A DNA stretch of 46,480 bases from Nostoc sp. FACHB-973 (lineage in GTDB: Bacteria; Cyanobacteriota; Cyanobacteriia; Cyanobacteriales; Nostocaceae): contig NZ_JACJSJ010000066.1 of the NCBI RefSeq assembly GCF_014698115.1, forward strand, positions 1 to 46,480, read 5' to 3'. The notes below the pieces were generated by a model, which was not told where the DNA came from, made no database searches, and was given only the letters and a program-made list of their open reading frames with translations. Made by a program: the position numbers and the translations under genes. Positions 13,414 to 21,572 of this stretch are shown here, piece by piece (the first letter of the stretch is position 1; the number at the start of each line of letters is the position of its first letter).

Positions 13414-15330
13414 ATGGTGTGGAATCCAGGAAAATCTTTATTCGGAGGGCGCTACATTATTGAAAGCCAACTAGGCGAAGGTGGAATTGGCATTACATAT
13501 CTTGCCATAAATCAACAAAATCAACTGCGAGTCATTAAAACCCTCAAAGAAGAAATCTTGAATCACCCCGCTTGGGTACTCCACCGAAATAAATTACGGC
13601 AAGACTTCCGTGATGAAGCAGTTCGGTTGGCTGTGTGTCACCATCCTCATATAGTAAAGATAGAAAACGTCTTTGATGAAGGAAATTCGCCTTGCATGGT
13701 CATGGAGTATATCCAAGGCGAAGACTTAGGACAACGCTTGAAGCGGGTAGGTTTGCTATCAGAAACAGAAGCACTGTTGTATATCCGCCAAATTGGGGAC
13801 GCTTTGACGCTAATTCACTCTAAAGGGCTGTTGCATCGGGATCTCAAACCGCGTAACATCATGATTCGCATTGAAAAATCAGAAGCGGTGCTGATAGACT
13901 TTGGCATTTCCAGAGAATTTATCCCCAATGCAGTTCAAAGGCATACAGTGTATCGCACTCCTGGTTTTGCCCCACCTGAACAGTATGAATTAGAAGCGCC
14001 ACGAGGAGAATACATTGATATCTACGCCCTAGCTGCTACTTTGTATAATTCGCTTACAGGAGTTGTACCAACAAGTGCAGACGATCGCCGTCACAATGTT
14101 AATTTAGAACCACCACAATATTTTAATCCCAATATCAGCAACAGGGTAAATCAAGCTATTATGTGCGGCATGGATCTGGAATCAACTTATCGTCCCCAGT
14201 CCGTGCGAGAGTGGTTGAATTTACTGGAATACGATTCTGGGGAAGATTTAGCAACAATACCATTGTCTTTAGTCAGTAAGCCTAAACAACAATCACCTGG
14301 GACTGTTGCACAATCATCAGGGCCTGTTGTATTGGATCGGCAGAACTGGCAATGCATACAGACCCTTAAAGGTCATTCTAGTATGGTTCATGCGATCGCC
14401 ATTAGTCCAGACGGGCAATTTCTTGCTAGTGGCAGCAATGACAAGACCATCAAACTTTGGCAACTGAGTACTGGCAAGCTAGTGCGTCAACTGGGTCGTT
14501 GGTCCTCTGGTCATTCCAGTATGGTTCATTCCCTTGCCTTTAGCCCAATTTCCCCAAACTCTTCTTATCAAGGAGATTCTGGCAGAACTCGAGGAATCAC
14601 AGATATCAACTCGGGAATTTTGGCTAGCGCTAGCTGGGATAACACAATTAAATTATGGGATTTCAACACAGGCAAAGAAATTCGTACTCTCATCGGTCAT
14701 ACCAACTGGGTAAATTCCGTCGCCTTTAGTCCAGATGGCAAACTGCTCCTTAGTGGTAGTACTGACTGTACAATTAAACTCTGGCAGGTACACACTGGTA
14801 TAGAAATCCAAACTTTGACAGGTCATTCTGACCCAGTTTCATCAGTTGCCCACTCTCCGAGAACAGCTACAACCACCAACAACCAGGAGAGACAGCTTGT
14901 AGCTAGTGGTAGTAATGACTACACGATCAAACTGTGGCAAGTATACACAGGCAGAAACATTTGCACACTTACAGGACATACCTTCTTTGTCAACTGTATC
15001 GCCTTCAGCCACGATGGGGAAATCATCGCCAGTGGTAGTGGTGACAACACAATTAAACTGTGGCATGTAAACACAGGCAAAGAAATTCGCACCCTCACTG
15101 GTCATTCTGATTCAGTTTGGTCAGTCGCCTTTAGCCGGGATAGGCAATTTCTCGCTAGTGGTAGTTGGGACAACACTATTAAAGTGTGGCATTTACACAG
15201 TGGTACAGAAGTCAGCACACTGACAGGACATTCCAGCTATGTTAGGTGTGTCACCTTCAGCCCTGATGGACAAACCCTAGTCAGCGGCGGCGATGACGAT
15301 ACCATCAAAATTTGGCGACGGGGAAAGTGA
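13414..15330 (+). CDS. Serine/threonine protein kinase with WD40 repeats
   Basis: The intact 638-residue paralogue of the split gene at 6046. Kinase domain about 10-275: 'GEGGIGITYLA' at 21-31, K42 in 'LRVIKTLKEE', catalytic 'HRDLKPRN' with D143, 'DFGISREF' with D162, 'APPEQYELEAPRGEY'. A short linker follows, then seven WD40 repeats (about 315-636), each with GH near the start and WD-like 'IKLW' or 'IKVW' at the end, enough for one closed seven-bladed propeller. Blade 2 contains an insertion (SYQGDSGRTRGITDI). Kinases of this type phosphorylate Ser/Thr and use the propeller to bind partners; the partner here is unknown. No membrane span. Confidence 0.95.
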   Translation: MVWNPGKSLFGGRYIIESQLGEGGIGITYLAINQQNQLRVIKTLKEEILNHPAWVLHRNKLRQDFRDEAVRLAVCHHPHIVKIENVFDEGNSPCMVMEYIQGEDLGQRLKRVGLLSETEALLYIRQIGDALTLIHSKGLLHRDLKPRNIMIRIEKSEAVLIDFGISREFIPNAVQRHTVYRTPGFAPPEQYELEAPRGEYIDIYALAATLYNSLTGVVPTSADDRRHNVNLEPPQYFNPNISNRVNQAIMCGMDLESTYRPQSVREWLNLLEYDSGEDLATIPLSLVSKPKQQSPGTVAQSSGPVVLDRQNWQCIQTLKGHSSMVHAIAISPDGQFLASGSNDKTIKLWQLSTGKLVRQLGRWSSGHSSMVHSLAFSPISPNSSYQGDSGRTRGITDINSGILASASWDNTIKLWDFNTGKEIRTLIGHTNWVNSVAFSPDGKLLLSGSTDCTIKLWQVHTGIEIQTLTGHSDPVSSVAHSPRTATTTNNQERQLVASGSNDYTIKLWQVYTGRNICTLTGHTFFVNCIAFSHDGEIIASGSGDNTIKLWHVNTGKEIRTLTGHSDSVWSVAFSRDRQFLASGSWDNTIKVWHLHSGTEVSTLTGHSSYVRCVTFSPDGQTLVSGGDDDTIKIWRRGK

Positions 15331-15375
15331 GGGAGATGAGGGAGATGAGGGAGATGAGGGAGATGGGAGAGTGTG
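15331..15375. repeat. Tandem GGGAGATGA 9-mers
   Basis: Three exact copies and one near copy of GGGAGATGA start right after the kinase stop codon, then grade into GGGAGAGTGTGGGGAG. Slippage-prone spacer repeat. Confidence 0.7.
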
Positions 15376-15518
15376 GGGAGAGTTGGGAGAATATAAAAAA
15401 GTTTCTCACACCTTCCAATGCTTAATGCCCATCCTCTTCTAACCTTTCGATAGAATTGCGATCGCCCCAAATTTGCAACAATAATGACGGCAACCGTTAT
15501 TTTTGCACGATATATTTT

Positions 15519-16412
15519 ATGGGCTTTGGTATTGGCGATTTATTCTGGATTTTCCTGCTTCTTACTTCTTTGCAACCCCTTTGGCAAAAACGTCAAATAG
15601 AGTATCGACGCTTGCGTGCTTTAGAGGAATTTCAGCAGCAACGCAAAAGTCGGGTGATTTTGCTAATTCACCGCCAAGAGTCCATTAGCTTACTGGGAAT
15701 TCCCCTATCTCGCTACATTACTATCGAAGACTCAGAACAGATACTGCGAGCAATTCGTCTCACTCCCCCAGATGTGCCGATTGACTTAATTTTGCATACT
15801 CCTGGTGGTTTAGTGTTAGCTACAGAACAAATCGCTAGAGCATTAATTCGCCACCAAGCAAAAGTCACAGTCTTCGTACCCCACTACGCCATGAGCGGTG
15901 GTACAATGCTAGCTCTCGCCTCTGATGAAATTGTCATGGATGCCAACGCTGTTTTGGGGCCAGTTGATCCCCAACTCGGTAGTTACCCAGCAGCTAGTAT
16001 CCTCAAAGTAGTTGAAGATAAACCCATCAGTGAGGTTGATGACCAAACCCTGATTATGGCCGACCTCGCACGCAAAGCAATACAGCAAGTACAACGGTTT
16101 GTGCGGACTCTGCTGAAAGACAGTATACCCAAACAAAAAGTTCAGCCAGAAAATATCGAATCGATTATCGAAGCCTTAACAACTGGGCGCGTCACCCACG
16201 ACTATCCCATCACTGTTGAGGAAGCAACAGAAATGGGGCTGCCCGTAACCGTCGGACTGCCCCATTCTATTTACGACCTCATGGATTTGTACCCACAGCC
16301 ACAAGGAGGACGACCCACTGTTCAATACATTCCCATGCCTTACAATGACGGTCGTCCAGTTCTACCTACACCCAAAGGCAGACCTTTGGAAGAACCAAAT
16401 CAGATGAATTGA
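15519..16412 (+). CDS. Clp-fold serine protease, SDH/DUF114 family
   Basis: A 297-residue protein from ATG 15519 (MGFGIGDLFWIFLLLTSLQP). An upstream in-frame extension to 15456 lacks family-like sequence, and the hydrophobic N-terminal anchor right after this ATG fits. The rest is a ClpP-like fold of the SDH (serine dehydrogenase proteinase, DUF114) family: 'IDLILHTPGGLVLATEQIARAL' gives the oxyanion glycines, 'YAMSGGTMLALASDEIVMD' carries the nucleophile Ser, and 'AVLGPVDPQLG' follows. These are membrane-anchored proteases whose substrates are mostly unknown. A Pro-rich tail ends the protein. It stands alone, with the next gene convergent. Confidence 0.85.
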   Translation: MGFGIGDLFWIFLLLTSLQPLWQKRQIEYRRLRALEEFQQQRKSRVILLIHRQESISLLGIPLSRYITIEDSEQILRAIRLTPPDVPIDLILHTPGGLVLATEQIARALIRHQAKVTVFVPHYAMSGGTMLALASDEIVMDANAVLGPVDPQLGSYPAASILKVVEDKPISEVDDQTLIMADLARKAIQQVQRFVRTLLKDSIPKQKVQPENIESIIEALTTGRVTHDYPITVEEATEMGLPVTVGLPHSIYDLMDLYPQPQGGRPTVQYIPMPYNDGRPVLPTPKGRPLEEPNQMN

Positions 16413-16442
16413 AGGTTTGAGCTAGGAATTTTTTGGTAAGGA

Positions 16443-17120
16443 TTAAGGTGTAGTCGTTGGTGTAGCCGTTGGTGTAGCTGTCGGTGTAGCTGTCGGTGTA
16501 GCCGTTGGTGTAGCAGTTGGTGTAGCTGTCGGTGTAGCCGTTGGTTTAGCCGTTGGTTTAGCCGTTGGTTTAGCTGTTGGTTTAGTCGTTGGTTTAGTCG
16601 TTGGTTTAGCCGTCGGTGTAGGTGATGGCTTGGGAGCTGGCTGACCCACAAGTGTTTTTGCTTCTTGATCGAGCTTTTGCCGGAGTGCTAAATTAGCAAT
16701 TCCGGTTTCTTGCAACTGATTTTTCTTCTGGTATTCCTTCACCGCTGCTTCCGTTTGGGGACCATAAAAATGATCGCGGGGAAGCAGAGGATTGGGCTTC
16801 ACCACAGCATTCAAATTTCCTTGCAGAATTTTAATGATGTTAGCAGCAAAATCTTGGGTTTTTGGTCCAGCTATGCCATCCACTGGTTTTAGCTTATAAC
16901 CCGTCTGAAATTCACGAATTGCTTTTTTAGTTTCTTCGTCCGTCAACGGCGTACTTGTTACCTTGACGTTATACCCTAATCCCCGCAACACAGCACGAAA
17001 TTGCTGTGGCGTATAACTACGTTGAGGAGCTGCGAAACCTGTGTCTACAACTACTATGCTAGCAGTTAACAGGCAGGTAGCAGCAAAAGCCGCGCTTGAT
17101 TTTCCAAACCCACACCACAT
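16443..17120 (-). CDS. Secreted peptidoglycan-binding-domain protein with PT-repeat tail
   Basis: A 225-residue exported protein. Residues 1-31 form a signal peptide (hydrophobic 'AAFAATCLLTASIVVVDTGFA', cleavage near FAA). Two PG_binding_1-type motifs follow: 'QQFRAVLRGLGYNVKVTSTPLTDEETKKAIREFQTGYKLKPVDG' in pieces at about 39-85, and 'FYGPQTEAAVKEYQKKNQL' at about 118-136. These helical domains usually bind cell-wall peptides. The last 65 residues are a low-complexity tail of PTAK, PTTK and PTAT tetrads, encoded by 12-bp DNA repeats, probably a disordered wall-spanning linker. Nothing follows the tail, so no catalytic domain is present. Confidence 0.8.
   Translation of the reverse strand: MWCGFGKSSAAFAATCLLTASIVVVDTGFAAPQRSYTPQQFRAVLRGLGYNVKVTSTPLTDEETKKAIREFQTGYKLKPVDGIAGPKTQDFAANIIKILQGNLNAVVKPNPLLPRDHFYGPQTEAAVKEYQKKNQLQETGIANLALRQKLDQEAKTLVGQPAPKPSPTPTAKPTTKPTTKPTAKPTAKPTAKPTATPTATPTATPTATPTATPTATPTATPTTTP
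16446..16620. repeat. 12-bp coding repeats (Pro-Thr tail)
   Basis: About 14 copies of GTTGGTGTAGCC and variants (GTCGGTGTAGCT, GTTGGTTTAGCC) encode the PTAT/PTAK tail of the minus-strand gene. Copy number likely varies between strains. Confidence 0.75.
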
Positions 17121-17385
17121 AATGAAAACTCCTTTGGATTAAATCAGCAGGATTATAGACCTTAACAGCTGCATTTTAAGTTTCTTTAATAACTTTTTTC
17201 TCGATTATTTAATGATTTTTGAATAATTTGTAATTTATATTCGTCAAACTTAACTCAAAATACAAAAACTAATTTGTGTCATCCATCAAAAGAAGTATCT
17301 TGTATTAGCAAAGACAATTGTTAGTCAATAAATCAGAGGGTTAATATTGAAAATCAGTGGAAAATGTATAATCTAAAACAAAAAA

Positions 17386-18804
17386 ATGAAAAACATCAAA
17401 AATTCTCAGCAGCGGAATCTTTGGTTTGAAAGATTGATGGCAATACTTGCCACGGTAAATTTAAGTTTAGTTTTGTTTGATTTAAGTTACGTACATTGGC
17501 GGGATTTGTACTTGCAAAAACTTCCGCAAATTGTCCAGATTTATGACCCAATCAAAGGTATTGAACCGCATCGAGACACGAAAAAGTATCTAGAAACCGT
17601 AGACGCATTAGAAGAACAAGTCAGCCAAACAGGGTTACAGTCACCTGAAGTAAAAAGCAGGCTAGAGGAAATAACTCGTCTCAGTAACGAGATAATTGAT
17701 ACTAACCCATTTGCGGGAGCGAATAAGAGTGGTACCTTAGAAAAAATCAAAAATCGGATGCGTAAGCAAATTGGTAGGGATTCAGCGAAAGAGTCCTTTG
17801 CCATTTTCTGGAGTCAACCGTACTTAACCCAAAAAGGCTGGGTTAATGAAATTAATTTTTTCAACCAGAGTATCAGACCTTTGATTGCCACTAACTACTA
17901 CCGTGGAATTGGCGAAAGTGGCGACTTTATCAATAATTTCTGGATTCTTGACTTAGGTTTTGTGATTTTATTTGCCCTAGAATTGCTAGGGCGTACCTTT
18001 TTAATCAGACGCCAACATCGTGGTTTAAGCTGGTTAGAAGCACTTTTGTGGCGTTGGTACGACCTGTTTTTATTACTGCCATTTTGGCGGTGGTTGCGAA
18101 CAATACCCGTGTTAATTCGCCTCGATCAAGCACACTTATTGAATCTGTATTCAGTGCGCCGACAAATTAATCAGGGAATCGTCGCCAATTTTGCCGAAGA
18201 ACTGACAGAAATTGTAGTGGTGAGAGTAATTAACCAGGTTCAGGGTTCAATTAAGCGGGGTGAATTAATCCGCTGGCTGTCGCAACAAGAGAATGTGCGC
18301 TCCTATATAGATATTAATAATGTGAATGAAATAGAAGCGATCGCAGCTCTTTTGGTAAAAACAATTGTTTACCAAGTGCTACCCGAAATCCAGCCAGCGA
18401 TCGTTGCCATTTTGCGTCACAATATCGATGCCGTCATCCATCAAGTCCCCATCTACCGGAACCTCCAGAACCTCCCAGGCGTCGGACAAGCCCAAACCCA
18501 GCTCAGCGAACAACTAGCGACCCAAATTACAACAAATCTTTATAAAACCTTAGTTAGTGCTGTTGAAGACCCTGTTGGCGCAAAACTCACCAGTCAACTA
18601 GTACAAAGTTTCACCGAGGCCTTGACAGCACAAATTAAAGAGAAACAATTACTTTCAGAAATTGAGAGTTTACTTTTTGACTTCTTAGAGGAAATCAAAC
18701 TCAACTACGTCCAGCGTTTGTCCCAAGAAGATATCGAGCAAATTATCGAGCAAACCAGGCAGCTAAGGACACAAGCATCAGTTCCAGCAATCGTGGAAAG
18801 ATGA
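17386..18804 (+). CDS. Conserved membrane protein of unknown function
   Basis: I cannot name this 472-residue protein. TM1 is about 15-36 ('LMAILATVNLSLVLFDLSYV'). A long soluble region with coiled-coil character (about 60-125) follows, then TM2 (about 185-208, 'WILDLGFVILFALELLGRTF') and a third hydrophobic helix (about 222-247, 'WYDLFLLLPFWRWLRTIPVL') followed by Arg. TM2 plus this 'YDLFLLLPFWRWLR' helix recalls the S3-S4 part of ion-channel voltage sensors, but no pore helix or selectivity filter is visible. The C-terminal 220 residues are a charged amphipathic helical domain. ATG 17386 is preceded by an AT-rich leader. It lies upstream of the rimP operon but is separated from it by a large repeat. 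Confidence 0.7.
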   Translation: MKNIKNSQQRNLWFERLMAILATVNLSLVLFDLSYVHWRDLYLQKLPQIVQIYDPIKGIEPHRDTKKYLETVDALEEQVSQTGLQSPEVKSRLEEITRLSNEIIDTNPFAGANKSGTLEKIKNRMRKQIGRDSAKESFAIFWSQPYLTQKGWVNEINFFNQSIRPLIATNYYRGIGESGDFINNFWILDLGFVILFALELLGRTFLIRRQHRGLSWLEALLWRWYDLFLLLPFWRWLRTIPVLIRLDQAHLLNLYSVRRQINQGIVANFAEELTEIVVVRVINQVQGSIKRGELIRWLSQQENVRSYIDINNVNEIEAIAALLVKTIVYQVLPEIQPAIVAILRHNIDAVIHQVPIYRNLQNLPGVGQAQTQLSEQLATQITTNLYKTLVSAVEDPVGAKLTSQLVQSFTEALTAQIKEKQLLSEIESLLFDFLEEIKLNYVQRLSQEDIEQIIEQTRQLRTQASVPAIVER

Positions 18805-18808
18805 CGGG

Positions 18809-19008
18809 ACGTGGGGAGTGGGGAGTGGGGAGTAGGGAGATGAGAGAGATGAAGGAGATGAGGGAGTGTGGGGAGCAAGGGAGCAAAGGGGAAAATAACT
18901 CTTAACTCCTCACTCCTCACTCTTAACTCTTCACTTCTCACTCTTCACTCTTAACTCCTCACTCCTCACTCCCCAATCCCCACTCCCCACTCCCCACGCC
19001 TCACTACA
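18809..19008. repeat. Heptamer-type tandem repeats with long inverted symmetry
   Basis: GGGGAGT units (18811-18830) give way to GAGATGA and GGAGCAA units, then to ACTCCTC, ACTCTTA and finally ACTCCCC units (to about 19000). The first and last blocks are reverse complements, so the transcript could fold into a large hairpin between the membrane-protein gene and the rimP leader. Confidence 0.7.
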
Positions 19009-19036
19009 AAAGAAATGCGCTAAACTCGAATTAGGG

Positions 19037-19054
19037 CGAGCCAATATTGGTTCG
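19037..19054 (+). promoter_or_regulatory. Leader hairpin upstream of rimP
   Basis: CGAGCCAAT pairs with ATTGGTTCG (one G-U pair) without a loop spacer. It lies 36 nt before the terminator-like hairpin at 19090-19115 in the presumed rimP-nusA leader. The pairing is visible; a role as part of an attenuator is inferred. Confidence 0.4.
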
Positions 19055-19089
19055 TCACAAGACTTCTTGGAAGATATCCCTATCGCAGG

Positions 19090-19115
19090 AAGTGGGTCGA
19101 TCGCCCACTTTTTTT
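19090..19115 (+). terminator. Intrinsic terminator/attenuator just before rimP
   Basis: AAGTGGG (19090-19096) pairs with CCCACTT (19104-19110) around TCGATCG, and seven T residues follow at 19109-19115. The rimP ATG is at 19129. A terminator only 13 nt before the first gene of the nusA operon fits attenuation. It could also just end an upstream small RNA. Confidence 0.65.
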
Positions 19116-19128
19116 ATTGAATTTTCTC

Positions 19129-19590
19129 ATGGCTCATCCCTTAATACCAAAAATTATTGATTTGGCGACACCAGTGGCAGAAGAACTGGGATTGGAACTG
19201 GTTGGCGTGGTTTTTCACACTAACCAAAATCCACCAGTGTTGCGGGTAGATATTCGCAATCCTCAGCAAGATACTGGATTAAATGATTGTGAAAGGATGA
19301 GCCGTGCTTTAGAAACCTCCTTAGATGCTGCGGAAATTTTTCCAGATGCTTATGTCTTGGAAGTGTCCAGTCCTGGTATCTCGCGGCAATTGGTCACCGA
19401 CAGGGAGTTTATTTCTTTTAAAGGATTTCCTGTCATTATCTCCACTTCCCCACCTTACGACGGACAACAAGAGTGGACTGGTCAGTTGATTCGCCGGGAT
19501 GAGACAGCAGTTTACTTAAACCAAAAAGGTCGTGTAGTCGAAATTCAGCGATCCCTAATTACTAGGGTGCAGCTAGACGAGCGCCGATAA
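19129..19590 (+). CDS. rimP: Ribosome maturation factor RimP
   Basis: A 153-residue RimP, needed for 30S subunit maturation. The ATG at 19129 gives MAHPLIPKIIDLATPVAEEL, the normal family start; a TTG four codons earlier overlaps the T tract and is unlikely. The N-terminal alpha/beta domain carries 'ELGLELVGVVF' and 'CERMSRALETSLDAAE'. The signature 'YVLEVSSPGISRQL' leads to the C-terminal SH3-like domain ('GQLIRRDETAVYL', 'VEIQRSLITRVQL'). It is first in the conserved order rimP-nusA-rnpM-infB. Confidence 0.95.
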   Translation: MAHPLIPKIIDLATPVAEELGLELVGVVFHTNQNPPVLRVDIRNPQQDTGLNDCERMSRALETSLDAAEIFPDAYVLEVSSPGISRQLVTDREFISFKGFPVIISTSPPYDGQQEWTGQLIRRDETAVYLNQKGRVVEIQRSLITRVQLDERR

Positions 19591-19599
19591 ACGAATGAC

Positions 19600-19840
19600 T
19601 ATGGACTAGGGATTAGGGACTAGGGACTGGGGACTAGGGACTAGGGACTAGGGATTCGGGAAGCAGAGGGGTAGGGAACCAGAGGAGCAGAGGAGCTTCA
19701 GGTGCAGAGGGAAAGTTGCAGTCAGTCTTTCCCCTCTGCCCCGCCCCCTCTGCCCCCCTGCGTCTTTCTATGCCCCAATCCCCAGTCCCCAATCCCCAGT
19801 CCCCAATCCCCAGTCCCCAATCCCCAGTCCCTGATTTTTA
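19600..19840. repeat. Inverted heptamer repeat blocks between rimP and nusA
   Basis: A block of GGGACTA/GGGATTA units (19610-19657), then GCAGAGG units, then CCCTCTGCC units, and finally AATCCCC/AGTCCCC units (about 19780-19830). The outer blocks and the inner blocks are reverse complements of each other, so the rimP-nusA transcript can form a very long hairpin. Copy number of such units is expected to vary. Confidence 0.75.
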
Positions 19841-19853
19841 AAGGAGATTGCTT

Positions 19854-21155
19854 ATGTCAATGGTTACTTTACCTGGATTAAAAGAATTAATTGAAAGTAT
19901 TAGTCGTGAGCGCAATTTACCTCGTCTTGCAGTTCAATCAGCTATTAGAGAAGCACTACTTAAAGGCTACGAACGTTATCGTCGCGCCCAAAATTTAGAG
20001 CGCAAACAGTTTGACGAAGATTATTTTGATAATTTTGAAGTAGAACTGGATATCGAAGGAGAAGGATTTCGCGTTCTTTCCACTAAAACTATTGTCGAAA
20101 AAGTTAGTAACACAGACCATCAAATTTCTCTAGACGAAGTTCAACTAGTAGCTCCCGAAGCGCAGTTAGGCGACTCTGTAGTGCTAGATGTGACACCAGA
20201 TCAAGGAGAATTTGGTCGCATGGCAGCCATGCAAACCAAGCAAGTACTAGCGCAAAAACTCCGGGATCAGCAGCGCCAAATGGTGCAAGAAGAATTCCAA
20301 GACTTAGAAGGAACTGTCCTCCAAGCAAGAGTTTTGCGGTTTGAAAGGCAATCAGTAATTTTGGCAGTTAGCAGTGGCTTTGGCCAGCCAGAAGTAGAAG
20401 CCGAATTACCAAAGCGGGAACAGCTACCCAACGATAACTATCGGGCAAATGCCACTTTCAAGGTATATCTGAAAAAAGTTTCCCAAGGTCAGCAACGAGG
20501 ACCACAGCTACTAGTATCTAGAGCAGATGCTGGTTTGGTAGTTTATCTGTTTGCTAACGAAGTACCAGAAATCGAAGATGAAGTAGTACGGATTGTTGCC
20601 GTAGCGAGGGAGGCAAACCCCCCTTCCCGTTATGTAGGTCCGAGGACTAAAATAGCAGTAGATACTCTAGACCGCGATGTAGACCCAGTTGGCGCATGTA
20701 TCGGAGCCAGAGGTTCCCGAATTCAAGTAGTAGTCAACGAATTACGTGGTGAAAAAATAGATGTAATTCGCTGGTCACCAGACCCAGCAACATATATCGC
20801 TAATGCCTTGAGTCCAGCACGGGTGGATGAAGTCCGCCTCATGGACCCAGAAACCAGGCAAACTCACGTACTAGTGGCTGAAGATCAACTGAGTTTGGCC
20901 ATTGGCAAAGAAGGACAAAATGTGCGTTTGGCAGCCCGCCTGACTGGCTGGAAAATTGACATCAAAGACAAAGCTAAATATGACCATGCAGGAGAAGATG
21001 CTAAATTTATAGCTTCCAGAGCCAAATATCAAGCAGAGCAAGAGCAAGAGGAAGATGATGAAGATGATCTTGATTTTGAGGAATTAGAGCCGGAAAATCC
21101 AGACGAACTGGAAGAATTAGAAGATGATACTTTTGATCCTGAGGACGACGAATAA
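19854..21155 (+). CDS. nusA: Transcription termination/antitermination factor NusA
   Basis: A 433-residue NusA. The ATG at 19854 has AAGGAG at 19841-19846 and gives MSMVTLPGLKELIESISRER; a TTG at 19848 and an ATG at 19860 are less suited. In order: the N-terminal RNA-polymerase-binding domain (about 1-125), an S1 domain (about 132-200, 'GTVLQARVLRFERQSVILAV'), KH1 and KH2 (about 215-345, with 'DPVGACIGARGSRIQ' and 'LSLAIGKEGQNVRLAARLTGW'). The tail is a long acidic stretch (EEDDEDDLDFEELEPENPDE), as in other cyanobacteria, instead of the enterobacterial C-terminal repeats. NusA controls pausing and termination and often autoregulates its operon. Confidence 0.97.
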   Translation: MSMVTLPGLKELIESISRERNLPRLAVQSAIREALLKGYERYRRAQNLERKQFDEDYFDNFEVELDIEGEGFRVLSTKTIVEKVSNTDHQISLDEVQLVAPEAQLGDSVVLDVTPDQGEFGRMAAMQTKQVLAQKLRDQQRQMVQEEFQDLEGTVLQARVLRFERQSVILAVSSGFGQPEVEAELPKREQLPNDNYRANATFKVYLKKVSQGQQRGPQLLVSRADAGLVVYLFANEVPEIEDEVVRIVAVAREANPPSRYVGPRTKIAVDTLDRDVDPVGACIGARGSRIQVVVNELRGEKIDVIRWSPDPATYIANALSPARVDEVRLMDPETRQTHVLVAEDQLSLAIGKEGQNVRLAARLTGWKIDIKDKAKYDHAGEDAKFIASRAKYQAEQEQEEDDEDDLDFEELEPENPDELEELEDDTFDPEDDE

Positions 21156-21302
21156 TTTATCAATTCTGTGAAGTTTTGTTACTGTTGATTTTAGTCCCAA
21201 TCTCAAAGATTTTTTGGTCAAAACGAGTTGGTATAAGTAAAAAATAGTAATAACGAACTTCTTTCTACACCCAAAATGCTGAACTGAGATCAGACAAAAC
21301 CG

Positions 21303-21572
21303 ATGAAACCAAATTATCGGCGCTGTATTAGTTGCCGCAGACTAGGTTTAAAAGAAGAGTTTTGGCGGATTGTACGCGTCTTTCCTTCGGGAAAGGTACA
21401 ATTAGATCAGGGCATGGGGCGTTCTGCCTATATTTGTCCGCAAGCGAGTTGCTTACAAGCGGCTCAAAAGAAAAATAGACTAGGGCGATCGCTACATGCA
21501 TCAGTGCCAGAAACACTGTACCAAAGCTTGTTGCAACGTCTAGCCCCCAACAATACCCAAAATAAAATTTAG
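21303..21572 (+). CDS. rnpM: YlxR/RnpM family RNA-binding protein
   Basis: An 89-residue protein with the YlxR (DUF448) signature: 'RRCISCRRLG' near the start, 'FWRIVRVFPSGKVQLD' and 'GMGRSAYICPQASCLQAAQKKNRLGRSL'. The family binds RNA; in Bacillus subtilis RnpM modulates RNase P. Its position between nusA and infB is conserved across bacteria. The ATG at 21303 follows an AT-rich 147-nt gap after nusA. Confidence 0.93.
   Translation: MKPNYRRCISCRRLGLKEEFWRIVRVFPSGKVQLDQGMGRSAYICPQASCLQAAQKKNRLGRSLHASVPETLYQSLLQRLAPNNTQNKI

Noticed and set aside
16400..16651. Minus-strand frame rich in Leu-Asn-Gln-Arg
   Set aside because: It is another frame of the 12-bp repeats of the peptidoglycan-binding gene.
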